Assembly (NCBI GenBank): GCA_002771615.1
Contig: PCSD01000107.1
Span: 110-15,810, forward strand
Direction of reading: 5' to 3'
DNA from: Candidatus Falkowbacteria bacterium CG23_combo_of_CG06-09_8_20_14_all_49_15
GTDB taxonomy: Bacteria > Patescibacteriota > Patescibacteriia > Patescibacteriales > UM-FILTER-48-10
Length of the DNA: 15,701 bases
A program made the position numbers and the translations under genes. Position 1 is the stretch's first letter, and every line of letters starts with the position of its first letter. Positions 1 to 6,914 of the stretch are shown here, piece after piece. The notes under the pieces are model-generated. The model made no database searches. It saw only the letters and a program-made list of their open reading frames with translations, and was not told the DNA's origin.

Positions 1-1
1 T

Positions 2-325
2 GAGGCGCAAAAGAATTCCGGTCAGGAAAAAATCATCACCGCCGCCGGTCCGGGCGGCGGACCGCATGTTCGTATCTTTGACCACAAGGCCAATCTGCTC
101 GGTCAGTTCTTCGCTTATGACAAAAAATTCCGCGGCGGTTTGTCAGTGGCTGCGGGTGATTTTAATCACGATGGCATCAAGGAAATCATCACCGCCGCCG
201 GTCCGGGCGGCGGACCGCACGTCAAGATTTTTCAGGCGGACGGCGTCCTAATTTCTTCTTTTTACGGTTTTGAAAATGATTTTCTCGGCGGCGTCAATGT
301 CGCCAGCCTGACATTCAAACAATAA
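2..325 (+). CDS. FG-GAP-like repeat surface protein, C-terminal part (5' end outside window)
   Basis: The reading frame is open from the window edge to TAA at 323-325, so only the last 107 residues are seen. They hold about two copies of a roughly 51-residue repeat with the core AAGPGGGPHV(R/K)IF, followed by an aromatic strand (FFAYD / FYGFE) and GG(L/V)xVA. The first copy leads into DFNHDGIKE, a DxNxDG calcium-loop signature typical of FG-GAP/VCBS-type repeats. Such repeats form beta-propellers in secreted or wall-associated proteins. No anchor is visible at the C terminus, which ends right after the last repeat, so any signal or anchoring must lie upstream. The stop is 33 bp before the sugar-nucleotide gene, so the two could be co-transcribed. 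Family placement is fairly safe; the biological role is unknown. Confidence 0.75.
   Translation, partial: EAQKNSGQEKIITAAGPGGGPHVRIFDHKANLLGQFFAYDKKFRGGLSVAAGDFNHDGIKEIITAAGPGGGPHVKIFQADGVLISSFYGFENDFLGGVNVASLTFKQ
31..219 (+). repeat. Perfect 36-nt direct repeat inside the FG-GAP-like gene
   Basis: Bases 31-66 and 184-219 are identical over 36 nt, 153 bp (51 codons) apart, and encode the IITAAGPGGGPH core of two successive protein repeats. The rest of each unit has diverged. The core itself is nearly self-complementary (CCGCCG...CGGCGG). Confidence 0.85.
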
Positions 326-358
326 GCCCGCGTATTTTTTAATAATAATTTTTTATTT

Positions 359-1378
359 ATGCCGCAAAAAGTAATTTTTGATAAAAAAAATGTTCTAGTC
401 ACCGGCGGCGCCGGTTTCATCGGTTCGCATTTGTGTGATGAGCTGGTCAAAACCAGCAAGGTGATTTGCCTGGATAATTTTTCCAGCGGTGATGAAAAAA
501 ACATTGACCACCTGCTGGCGGAAGAAAATTTCCGTTTTCTCAAGCATGATATTGCCGAACCGCTTGACCTTGAAGCTTTTCCGGAATTGAATGATTTTAA
601 GATCGCTTTTCAGGGCATCCAGGAAATATACAATCTGGCTTGTCCGATGTCACCGAAGGATTTTGAAAAAAGCCGGGTAGAAACAATTCTGGCCAATACG
701 ACCGGCCTGATCAATATGCTCAATTTGGCTCGCCATTATGAAGCGGCCTTTTTGCATTTTTCGTCTTCGGTGGTGTACGGTCCGCGCCGGGCGGACAACC
801 AAAAGATCGCCGAGGATGACATCGGCGCGGTGGATTTCCTGTCTCCGCGCGCCGGTTATGACGAAGGTAAACGTTATGCCGAAACAATGGTCAAAACTTA
901 CGGCGAAGTTTATGGCCTATCCGCGAAAATCATCCGTTTATTCCGGATCTACGGGCCGCGCATGAAATTAATAGATAACCAGATGATTCCCGACATCATC
1001 AATAACGCTTTGGACGGAGCCGACGTCGAAATCATCGGCGACCGGAATTTCAGCACCTCGCTTTGCTATGTCAGCGACGCGGTGGACGCGGCGATAAAAA
1101 TGATGTCCAGCGGTCGCTCGCGGCCCGTTAATATCGGTTCGGATGTATTGTTGAATATGACGGATGTCGCGGAAAAAATCATCCGTCTGATCGGTTCTAA
1201 TTCCCAGATCAAATACGCGCCCGCCCATCTGTTTATGACCCCGCTTTGCCTGCCGGATATCACCCTGGCCAAAAATTTGCTCGGCTGGATGCCGGTAGTC
1301 ACTCTGGAAAAGGGCTTGGAGAAAACCATTGACGATTTGCGGGCGAGCAAAAATTTGATCGGGCCGGTTAATTATTAA
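359..1378 (+). CDS. NAD-dependent extended SDR, UDP-glucuronate decarboxylase (UXS)-like
   Basis: A 339-residue extended short-chain dehydrogenase. The Rossmann motif GGAGFIG is at residues 16-22 and the catalytic YxxxK pair is Y167/K171 within YDEGKR. LACPMSP (93-99), YGPRM (198-202) and the closing GW.PVV..L..GL segment are most like UDP-glucuronate decarboxylases, which make UDP-xylose via a 4-keto intermediate in the cytosol. Length matches the family. Two UXS hallmarks are changed. The TSEVYG motif reads SSVVYG, with Val138 where the catalytic Glu sits. The conserved Arg before the FxYVxD motif is Thr233. The substrate may therefore be another UDP-hexose or hexuronate. It starts at ATG with no Shine-Dalgarno and ends 4 bp before the GT2 gene, which implies an operon. 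The fold is certain and the exact reaction moderate. Confidence 0.85.
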   Translation: MPQKVIFDKKNVLVTGGAGFIGSHLCDELVKTSKVICLDNFSSGDEKNIDHLLAEENFRFLKHDIAEPLDLEAFPELNDFKIAFQGIQEIYNLACPMSPKDFEKSRVETILANTTGLINMLNLARHYEAAFLHFSSSVVYGPRRADNQKIAEDDIGAVDFLSPRAGYDEGKRYAETMVKTYGEVYGLSAKIIRLFRIYGPRMKLIDNQMIPDIINNALDGADVEIIGDRNFSTSLCYVSDAVDAAIKMMSSGRSRPVNIGSDVLLNMTDVAEKIIRLIGSNSQIKYAPAHLFMTPLCLPDITLAKNLLGWMPVVTLEKGLEKTIDDLRASKNLIGPVNY

Positions 1379-1382
1379 TTTT

Positions 1383-2060
1383 ATGGCCAAGCAAGGGAAA
1401 ATTTCGGCCGTGATCCCGGCCTGGTGCGAAGCCGAGTCGCTTGGCCGGGTGGTGGCCGCGGTCAGGAAATATGTTCAGGAAGTGATCGTCGTGGACGACG
1501 GTTCCGGCGATCAGACAGCCGCGGTCGCGCGCGCGGCCGGCGCCGTGGTTATCCGGCATCTGGTCAACCGCGGACAAGGCGCCGCTTTGGAAACCGGGCG
1601 TCGGCTGGCCTTGCGCCGCGGCGCGGACGTGATTGTCCATTTTGACGCCGATGACCAGTTTTGCGCGGCCGAGATTCCGTCCGTTTGCCTTCCCATCATG
1701 GCCGGGGAGGCGGACATCGTTTTTGGTTCCCGCTTTCTGGGGAAGCCGGCCAATATCCCGTGGATGAAAAAAATGTTGCTTATTCCTTTGGCTCACTTGG
1801 TTAATCTTTTGCTTTTCGGGCGGACTTTATCTGATCCGCAATGCGGTTTTCGCGCCCTGTCCCGCCGCACGGCGCAAGCGATCGTGATCAGCCAGGATGG
1901 CATGGCCCACTGCAGTGAAATCATCGGCTTGGCCTTCGGCGGCCGCTGGCGGATCAAAGAGGTCGCGGTGACCGTCCATTACCATCATTATGGCCAGAAA
2001 TTCAGCGGCGGCGTGAAAATTTTTTCCGACCTGATCAAAGCCCGCCTTTTTAACGGTTAG
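1383..2060 (+). CDS. GT2 glycosyltransferase, polyprenyl/dolichyl-phosphate mannose synthase-like
   Basis: A 225-residue GT-A fold enzyme of the DPM1/polyprenyl-phosphate glycosyltransferase type. Visible motifs are VDDGSGD (37-43), NRGQGAAL (62-69), the metal-binding DADDQ (88-92), GSRF (115-118) and DPQCGFR (151-157). The family moves a sugar from a nucleotide donor to a polyprenyl phosphate at the inner face of the membrane, giving a lipid-linked donor for use outside. There is no C-terminal membrane domain, so membrane docking probably depends on a partner. The DUF2304 protein encoded next commonly accompanies this GT2 type. DADDQ differs from the more usual DADGQ, and the tail has YHHYGQKFSGG where relatives have a GxSK-like end. 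The donor sugar cannot be read from sequence. Confidence 0.88.
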   Translation: MAKQGKISAVIPAWCEAESLGRVVAAVRKYVQEVIVVDDGSGDQTAAVARAAGAVVIRHLVNRGQGAALETGRRLALRRGADVIVHFDADDQFCAAEIPSVCLPIMAGEADIVFGSRFLGKPANIPWMKKMLLIPLAHLVNLLLFGRTLSDPQCGFRALSRRTAQAIVISQDGMAHCSEIIGLAFGGRWRIKEVAVTVHYHHYGQKFSGGVKIFSDLIKARLFNG

Positions 2061-2094
2061 GGCGCTAATTTTTGTTTTTTTAAGCAATTTTCTA

Positions 2095-2150
2095 TTAACC
2101 GCCTAACAGACAAATTTTGTTGCCGGACAAAATTTTATTCACGCGGTTAA
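2095..2150. repeat. Nested double inverted repeat between the GT2 and DUF2304 genes
   Basis: Outer arms TTAACCGC (2095-2102) and GCGGTTAA (2143-2150) are perfect complements. Inside them, AAATTTTGT (2112-2120) and ACAAAATTT (2127-2135) form a second perfect 9-bp stem with a 6-nt loop. The 9-nt and 7-nt single-stranded sides would form an internal loop. Neither strand has a U-tract directly after the structure, so a standard terminator is unlikely. It occupies most of the 101-bp gap and ends 11 bp before the DUF2304 start, so it would sit in that leader or act as a processing or stability element. Confidence 0.6.
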
Positions 2151-2161
2151 CGTAAAAAAAT

Positions 2162-2509
2162 ATGGGCCAGCAAGCCATCGCTCTGCTATTTATACTTTTT
2201 TTTATCACCCGCTTGATTCTGCAAAAAAGGCGGGGCGCTCTGTCTGGCCCGGCTTTTGTTTTCTGGCTGTCTTTCTGGCTGATCGCCGGCCTTCTCGTTG
2301 TTTTTATCCGATCCATCGATCGGATCGTGTCGGCCGCCGGCTTTTCCAGTTCCGGCATCAATGTCCTTTTATACCTGGCCGTGGCTTGGCTTTTTTATCT
2401 ATCGGTGAAATTGAATATTAAAATATCCGTATTGGATAAAAATATCACAATTTTGACGCGCGCTTTAAGCGAACGGCGCGGTCCTGATGAACCAAAGCCG
2501 GATTTATGA
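2162..2509 (+). CDS. DUF2304-family small membrane protein, GT2 partner
   Basis: A 115-residue protein with three hydrophobic segments (about 5-20, 33-50 and 66-82), a basic QKRRG loop after the first, and a charged tail that can form a short helix (83-105). The layout, including FWLSFWL in segment two and LLYLAV in segment three followed by K(L/I)...L.K.I..L.R.L, matches DUF2304. These proteins commonly lie beside DPM1-like GT2 genes, as here, and are thought to help place or handle the lipid carrier, although the biochemical role is not established. Its TGA stop overlaps the next ATG (ATGA at 2506-2509), which implies translational coupling. Family recognition is from pattern memory. Confidence 0.8.
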   Translation: MGQQAIALLFILFFITRLILQKRRGALSGPAFVFWLSFWLIAGLLVVFIRSIDRIVSAAGFSSSGINVLLYLAVAWLFYLSVKLNIKISVLDKNITILTRALSERRGPDEPKPDL

Positions 2510-3108
2510 ATGCCAAAGAAATTGTTATTGATTTTTTGAGTTTTTGCCTTCTGGTGTTTTTGGTTTTGTTTGTTTTTTTCTTTTTTTTTCTGGGCGGCCG
2601 TTATAATTTTATCAGGGCGCTTTTTCACTTGGCCGCGCCTTTAGCCTTCGCGCTTTTGCCTTTTCTTATTATCCTGCCCGGCGTCCGCCGGACCGTCCGC
2701 AGTTTACGCATAAACAAAGAAGAACACCAGCCGGCTGTCTATCTTGAAACCCGGTTGAAAAGATTGGATTTGTTGGTGATTGGCGTTAATTTATTGTTTT
2801 TAGCCTGGTGGCCTTTTATTTTTAAAAATTTTCAGACCAGCGATGGCGGACAAATGTTTGTTTTCGCTTTGATAATGTCCATCTGGCATATTTGTCTTTT
2901 CCGGTCCCGGGAAGAATTTCGCGGCCGGATGTATATAACCTATTTGGAACAGCAGCTGGATTCGGTCCTGATCGCCTTAATGCCGGTGCTGATCATCCTG
3001 ATCGCGGTTTTTTGGTCAGATTTAAATTTTATTGATGGCTTTCAAGCCGCTTCCATTTTAGCGATTTTAAAAATTTGGCGTTGGCGGCTGATCCGCCCGC
3101 TCGGTTAA
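2506..3108 (+). CDS. Polytopic membrane protein of unknown family
   Basis: A 200-residue protein that I do not recognise. About five or six hydrophobic segments are visible at roughly 8-29, 37-58, 87-106, 116-132 and 152-170, with a possible one at 179-190. The first is extremely Phe-rich (FVFFFFFF). A charged loop lies at 60-86 and another with REEFRGR at about 135-141. No catalytic motif stands out. Its overlap with the DUF2304 stop and its place between a polyprenyl-phosphate GT2 and two GT4 enzymes suggest a job in the same envelope-glycan pathway, for example carrier handling or membrane transfer. That is context only. The codons for the first segment include T7 and T9 runs (2573-2579 and 2581-2589). 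Confidence 0.7.
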   Translation: MNAKEIVIDFLSFCLLVFLVLFVFFFFFLGGRYNFIRALFHLAAPLAFALLPFLIILPGVRRTVRSLRINKEEHQPAVYLETRLKRLDLLVIGVNLLFLAWWPFIFKNFQTSDGGQMFVFALIMSIWHICLFRSREEFRGRMYITYLEQQLDSVLIALMPVLIILIAVFWSDLNFIDGFQAASILAILKIWRWRLIRPLG

Positions 3109-3172
3109 ATGTCCGCCTGGCCGCCGCCGCGATTGCCTATCCACGCCGCGGTTGGACGGCTGGAATACGATT

Positions 3173-4285
3173 ATGAAAATCGCACAGATTGTTTGCACTT
3201 ATCCGCCCGCGCGCAACGGTTTAGGCTTAAGTGTCTTCCATTTTTCGGATCACTTGGCGCGCCTGGGGCATGAAGTGACGGTCATTACCACGCCGGCCAA
3301 AAACAGGCCGGATAATTTTGTTTTTAACCATAAAATTTTCCGGCCGCGGCCTTTGCTCCGTTTCGGCCACGCCGCGCTTTTGCCTTTATCCGCCGCGCGG
3401 CTGGCCGCTTTTGACGCCGTCCATCTGCATTATCCTTTTTTCGGGACCGCGGAGTGGCTGGCTTGGGCGCCGGTTTTTTCCCGCGCCCGTTTCCGTTTGT
3501 TCATCCATTATCATATGGATACGCCCGGTCTTCAGGGCTTGGCCGCTTGGGCCGGCGCCGCGGCTAAATTCTGCCAAAAAAAGCTTTTTTCCTCGGCGCA
3601 AGGCATCACTTGCGCCAGCTTGGATTATATCGCGCACAGTCGTTTAGCCGATCTTTATCGCGTTCGGCCGGAGTTATTTCGGGAAGTGCCTTTTGGCGTG
3701 GACGGCCAACAATTTTTTTTTCAAGCCAAAGGGGCGTCTACGGGCGAAATTCTTTTTGTCGGCGCCCTGGATCAAGCTCATTATTTCAAAGGTTTGCCGG
3801 TTTTATTATCCGCCTTGGTTCGCTTGCCCGGTGTGCGATTGACAGCGGCCGGCGACGGCGAATGCCGTTCGGATTATGAAAAAACCGCGGCTCGCCTGGG
3901 TGTGTCGGACCGAGTGCGATTTACCGGCGCCGTCAGCGCCCAGCGGCTTGTTTCTTTGTACCAAGGCGCTGATGTTTTGGTTCTGCCTTCAATAAATCGG
4001 CATGAAGCTTTCGGGCTGGTTCTTTTGGAAGCCATGTCTACCGGCACGCCGGTGGTGGCGACCGATTTGCCGGGCGTGCGCCGAGTTTTTCATTCCGGCC
4101 GGGAAGGTTTTTTAGCGCGGCCCAACGATCCGAACGATTTGGCCGAAAAAATCGGTTTGATTCTCAATGATCCGGCCCTGCGCGATGCCTGCGGCCGCCG
4201 CGCCCGCGCTTTAACCGAGAGTAAATATGATTGGGAGATCAGCGCCCGGCGTTTGGAGAAAATTTATCAAAATGGCCAGATATGA
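3173..4285 (+). CDS. GT4-family glycosyltransferase
   Basis: A 370-residue GT-B fold enzyme. The ATG at 3173 is preferred over an upstream TTG at 3152 because MKIAQIV is the usual first strand of the family, preceded by nothing alignable. The N-domain has the glycine-rich loop (PPARNGLG) followed by a helix ending HLARLGHEV. The C-domain opens with LFVGAL and then FKG, holds AAGDG, and has the EX7E nucleotide-sugar site at E278/E286 in HEAFGLVLLEAM, followed by GTPVVAT. Such enzymes act in the cytosol or at the inner membrane and add sugars to lipid-linked glycans. It ends in an ATGA overlap with the next GT4. The donor and acceptor are unknown. A T9 run (3713-3721) encodes the Phe triplet at residues 181-183. 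Confidence 0.9.
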   Translation: MKIAQIVCTYPPARNGLGLSVFHFSDHLARLGHEVTVITTPAKNRPDNFVFNHKIFRPRPLLRFGHAALLPLSAARLAAFDAVHLHYPFFGTAEWLAWAPVFSRARFRLFIHYHMDTPGLQGLAAWAGAAAKFCQKKLFSSAQGITCASLDYIAHSRLADLYRVRPELFREVPFGVDGQQFFFQAKGASTGEILFVGALDQAHYFKGLPVLLSALVRLPGVRLTAAGDGECRSDYEKTAARLGVSDRVRFTGAVSAQRLVSLYQGADVLVLPSINRHEAFGLVLLEAMSTGTPVVATDLPGVRRVFHSGREGFLARPNDPNDLAEKIGLILNDPALRDACGRRARALTESKYDWEISARRLEKIYQNGQI

Positions 4286-5463
4286 AAATTTGCCTGATCA
4301 ATAATTTATATTACCCCGATGAGCGCGGCGGAGCGGAAAAGGTGGTCGCGATGATCGTCGCGGGTTTGCAAAGAGCGGGGCATGAGCCTTTCGTTATTTG
4401 CACTGGCGATCGGCAACAGAAATCTTTTGGCCGCGGTCCGAACGGAGAAGAAATTTTTTATGTCCGTGCTTTTAATCTTGGCGCTTATGGCAATTTAAGC
4501 GGATTACCTTGGTTCGCCCGTTTAGTTTGGCATATTTTTGATCGGATAAATATTTTTGTCTTGCGCGCGGTTAAAAAAATAATCGCGCAAAAAAAGCCGG
4601 ACGCGGTCATTACCCATAATCTTGTCGGTTTGAGCTTTCTATTGCCAGCTTGGCTAGCGAAAAAAAATATTCCGCACGCCCATTGCCTGCATGATATCCA
4701 GCTTTTGCATCCTTCCGGCTTATTAATGTACGGACGCGAAAAAATGATTAGCACCTGGCCAGCCCGGATCTATCAGGCCTTAGCCCGTCGTTTATTTTCT
4801 GCCGTGCCTCTGCTGATTTCGCCTTCGCGTTGGTTGCTTCAAACGCACCAAGAGCGGCGATTTTTTTCTTCGCGCCCGGGTTTGATTCTGCCGAACCCGC
4901 TTGCCGGAGAGCCGAATCCAGTCCGAAAAAAATCCGGTGCTGATCCGGAATTTCTTTATGTCGGCCAAATTACCGCGGCCAAGGGCGTATTTTTTCTTTT
5001 AGCCGTTTTTGCCGATTATCTTGCCCGGGGCGGACGCGGCCGTTTGGTTATCGCCGGCGGCCCGGAGTGCGAGCTCAAATGGTGGTCGGAAAAATTGGGT
5101 GATCGGCTTTTCTGTTTAGGGAGGATCAACAGTCGGGCGGTGCTGGCGGCCATGTCCGCGGCTGACGCGTTGATTGTGCCTTCTTTGTGCTACGAAAATT
5201 CTCCGACTGTCATCCATGAGGCCATGCTGGCCGGCCTGCCGGTTATTGCCGCGAATTTGGGCGGGATTCCGGAATTGCTCCAAGACCGAGGCCGGCTTTT
5301 TACCCCCGGCGACCCGTCCGCTTTGCTCCGGCAATTATTTTGGGCAAACGCGCATCGCGCCCGTTTGGAGGAAACAGGCCGGCAAATCTGTTTCTTGGCC
5401 GGCGCTCATCGTTTGGACGATTATATCCGCCGCTTACTCCGGGCTTTAGAAAATATTCGGTAA
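4282..5463 (+). CDS. GT4-family glycosyltransferase
   Basis: A 393-residue GT-B enzyme starting at the ATG that overlaps the previous stop. A longer in-frame start at 4231 would lie inside the upstream gene and adds no family sequence. Landmarks are RGGAEK (15-20), the acceptor-domain motif LHDIQLLHPSG (about 136-146), YVGQ with TAAKGV (226-236), VIAGGPE, and EX7E at E305/E313 in YENSPTVIHEAM, followed by GLPVIAANLGGIPE. The LHD.qllHP motif is common in GT4 enzymes of capsule, O-antigen and exopolysaccharide clusters. It is the last gene of the plus-strand cassette. Its final 18 bp overlap the end of the opposing small membrane-protein gene, and I see no terminator hairpin right after it. Confidence 0.9.
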   Translation: MKICLINNLYYPDERGGAEKVVAMIVAGLQRAGHEPFVICTGDRQQKSFGRGPNGEEIFYVRAFNLGAYGNLSGLPWFARLVWHIFDRINIFVLRAVKKIIAQKKPDAVITHNLVGLSFLLPAWLAKKNIPHAHCLHDIQLLHPSGLLMYGREKMISTWPARIYQALARRLFSAVPLLISPSRWLLQTHQERRFFSSRPGLILPNPLAGEPNPVRKKSGADPEFLYVGQITAAKGVFFLLAVFADYLARGGRGRLVIAGGPECELKWWSEKLGDRLFCLGRINSRAVLAAMSAADALIVPSLCYENSPTVIHEAMLAGLPVIAANLGGIPELLQDRGRLFTPGDPSALLRQLFWANAHRARLEETGRQICFLAGAHRLDDYIRRLLRALENIR

Positions 5464-5733
5464 TTCTTTGGCTGGCTGAGCGGTTTTTTTCAGATTTATT
5501 TTTTCCACGATATTTTTGAGTCTTTCACTTTTCAATTCACCGCTCAGGGGCGGGGAATCCAGCAGAATGTTTTCATTGTTAGTCTGGCCGGTCAAAACCA
5601 GATAAACATCATGATATAAGTGCAAGGTTGCCAAGGTAAAAACGGCTAAAGCGCAGAATAAAACCAAGATATGGCCGTAGAAGAAAGTCCGGCGCGAGGT
5701 GAGAATTTTAATTAGGCCTTTTTCTTTATTCAT
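5446..5733 (-). CDS. Small single-span membrane protein at the end of the T4P operon (pilP position)
   Basis: A 95-residue protein with a short basic N terminus (about 1-17), one transmembrane helix (about 18-40) and a C-terminal part of about 55 residues. That part ends in a charged, probably helical stretch (LKSERLKNIVEKINLKK). It follows pilO by 4 bp and is the last gene of the run. In diderm T4P operons this slot holds the lipoprotein PilP, which links PilN/PilO to the secretin. Here there is no lipobox cysteine and no PilP-like beta domain. I infer an alignment-complex accessory suited to a cell without an outer membrane, but I cannot name a family. The stop lies inside the opposing GT4 gene. 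Confidence 0.75.
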   Translation of the reverse strand: MNKEKGLIKILTSRRTFFYGHILVLFCALAVFTLATLHLYHDVYLVLTGQTNNENILLDSPPLSGELKSERLKNIVEKINLKKTAQPAKELPNIF

Positions 5734-5737
5734 TCAT

Positions 5738-6382
5738 TTATTGGTGACTGATAAATAAGTTTTGTTCCAGCCAGTAAGCATCGGCTTCAATTGATAAAAG
5801 AAGATTTTTTTCCTGTCCGAGTTTTTTGTCCGCGATGGCCGCGGCCGGCGTTTTCAAATAATCGCCCGCTCCGGCGCTGTTGTCGCCGCCGGCGGAAAAG
5901 GAAATTTGCCTGATGATCAAGTAATAATTCAAGCTGTTTAAATCGCGCAGATAATCGGCCAGACTGGGGAATTTTCCTTGGGCGGAAATATTCAGCCCGC
6001 TTTTGGCGAAGATGGTCTTGGGCAAAACTTCTTTTTGACCCAAATTGATTTTCTGGCCGATATTATGTTTGGCGGCCAAACTTTCCAAGCCGGTGATGAA
6101 TTCCAACTCCTGGCCGCTTCGAATGAAGATGTTTTCTATTTTTTTGATATTATCTTCATTGTCATTTAATTGCTTTTTGGTTTTTTTTAAGGTTCTGACC
6201 TCTTCGTAAATTTTTTCCACTTGTTGGCGCTGGGCAAAAATTTCCAAGCGCGCCGTTTTTATTTTTTTGGCAATCGTCACAAAGGACAAGAAAGACAATC
6301 CGCCCGCGATCAAAATGACCGCGGCCAGGTTAAGCGCGATTTTATATTTCATCGGCCAATTTTTCCAAATTTTAATTTTCAT
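5738..6382 (-). CDS. pilO: Type IV pilus inner-membrane assembly protein PilO
   Basis: A 214-residue bitopic protein with a short cytosolic basic N terminus, a transmembrane helix at about 15-37, a long coiled coil (about 40-85, rich in K/E with a heptad look) and a small ferredoxin-like C-terminal domain with the PilO-type stretch LADYLRDLNSLNYYL. PilO pairs with PilN to form the alignment complex that links the PilM ring to the pilus machine. Its ATG lies 11 bp inside the end of pilN, the usual coupling. Met11 is an alternative start, but the upstream basic residues fit the cytosolic anchor. A Gly/Ala-rich loop near residues 165-180 is an insertion relative to shorter relatives. Confidence 0.9.
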   Translation of the reverse strand: MKIKIWKNWPMKYKIALNLAAVILIAGGLSFLSFVTIAKKIKTARLEIFAQRQQVEKIYEEVRTLKKTKKQLNDNEDNIKKIENIFIRSGQELEFITGLESLAAKHNIGQKINLGQKEVLPKTIFAKSGLNISAQGKFPSLADYLRDLNSLNYYLIIRQISFSAGGDNSAGAGDYLKTPAAAIADKKLGQEKNLLLSIEADAYWLEQNLFISHQ

Positions 6383-6905
6383 AGTTTGTGATTCGCGCCT
6401 TTATATCAAAAATAATATTTTCTTTCAAAAGGAGGTTATTGATGGGCAGAACGATATCTTGGAAGGAATTTGATTCCTCCAGCTTTTTTTTGAAGGCTAA
6501 TAAGTCATCGCGGCGGGCGGAAAGGCCCTTGAAAATCGCCTCATTATTAGTCTTATTGATCGTTATTTGCGTGAATTTTACGCCCGAGCTGCTAAAGCCG
6601 GCGATTTTTTGCAACAGGGGAAAGGGATCGAAATATTCGGCCTGCAGCCCGTCAATAATAGTGATAGCATTATTAAGAATTTTCAGCTCTTGCCCGCTGT
6701 TTTGGGCGAATATTTCCGCGGAGATTCCCGAATTCGTATTTTTTGCGATTTGGTAGCGCAACAGATAGAGGCCCGCTAAAAAATAAAGGCTAAGGGCGGT
6801 GGAGATGATAATCAAAGGCCAGCCCAAGCGGATAATCAAACCGTTTAATTTGCGCAGTTCGCTCTCTTTCTTGATCTCCGGTGAAATTAAGTTAATATTC
6901 AGCAT
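6372..6905 (-). CDS. pilN: Type IV pilus assembly protein PilN
   Basis: A 177-residue bitopic protein. The N terminus MLNINLISPE is the cytosolic peptide that docks into the PilM groove (family consensus INLLP). A transmembrane helix follows at about 27-49, then a short coiled coil and a ferredoxin-like domain (about 90-160) with the VKFTQI.I and FKGLSARRDDLLAF pattern of PilN. It lies 9 bp downstream of pilM and overlaps pilO by 11 bp. The order pilM-pilN-pilO supports the call strongly. No Shine-Dalgarno is visible before the ATG. Confidence 0.92.
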   Translation of the reverse strand: MLNINLISPEIKKESELRKLNGLIIRLGWPLIIISTALSLYFLAGLYLLRYQIAKNTNSGISAEIFAQNSGQELKILNNAITIIDGLQAEYFDPFPLLQKIAGFSSSGVKFTQITINKTNNEAIFKGLSARRDDLLAFKKKLEESNSFQDIVLPINNLLLKENIIFDIKARITNYEN

Positions 6906-6914
6906 AATGATGAT

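Noticed and set aside
968..1796. Minus-strand frames opposite the SDR and GT2 genes
   Set aside because: Both opposing plus-strand genes carry full catalytic motifs; the antisense translations have none.
3109..3273. 54-codon frame starting at the ATG just after the 200-residue membrane protein
   Set aside because: It runs out of frame into the GT4 coding region, is Pro/Arg-rich and has no recognisable feature.
2506..4285. Alternative genetic code with TGA as glycine
   Set aside because: TGA closes reading frames in ATGA overlaps at 2506-2509 and 4282-4285, and protein families end at the expected lengths there.
5463..5500. T-run after GCGG at 5483-5490 as a terminator for the GT4 gene
   Set aside because: No complementary arm of useful length precedes the T-run; the sequence codes for the small membrane protein on the other strand.
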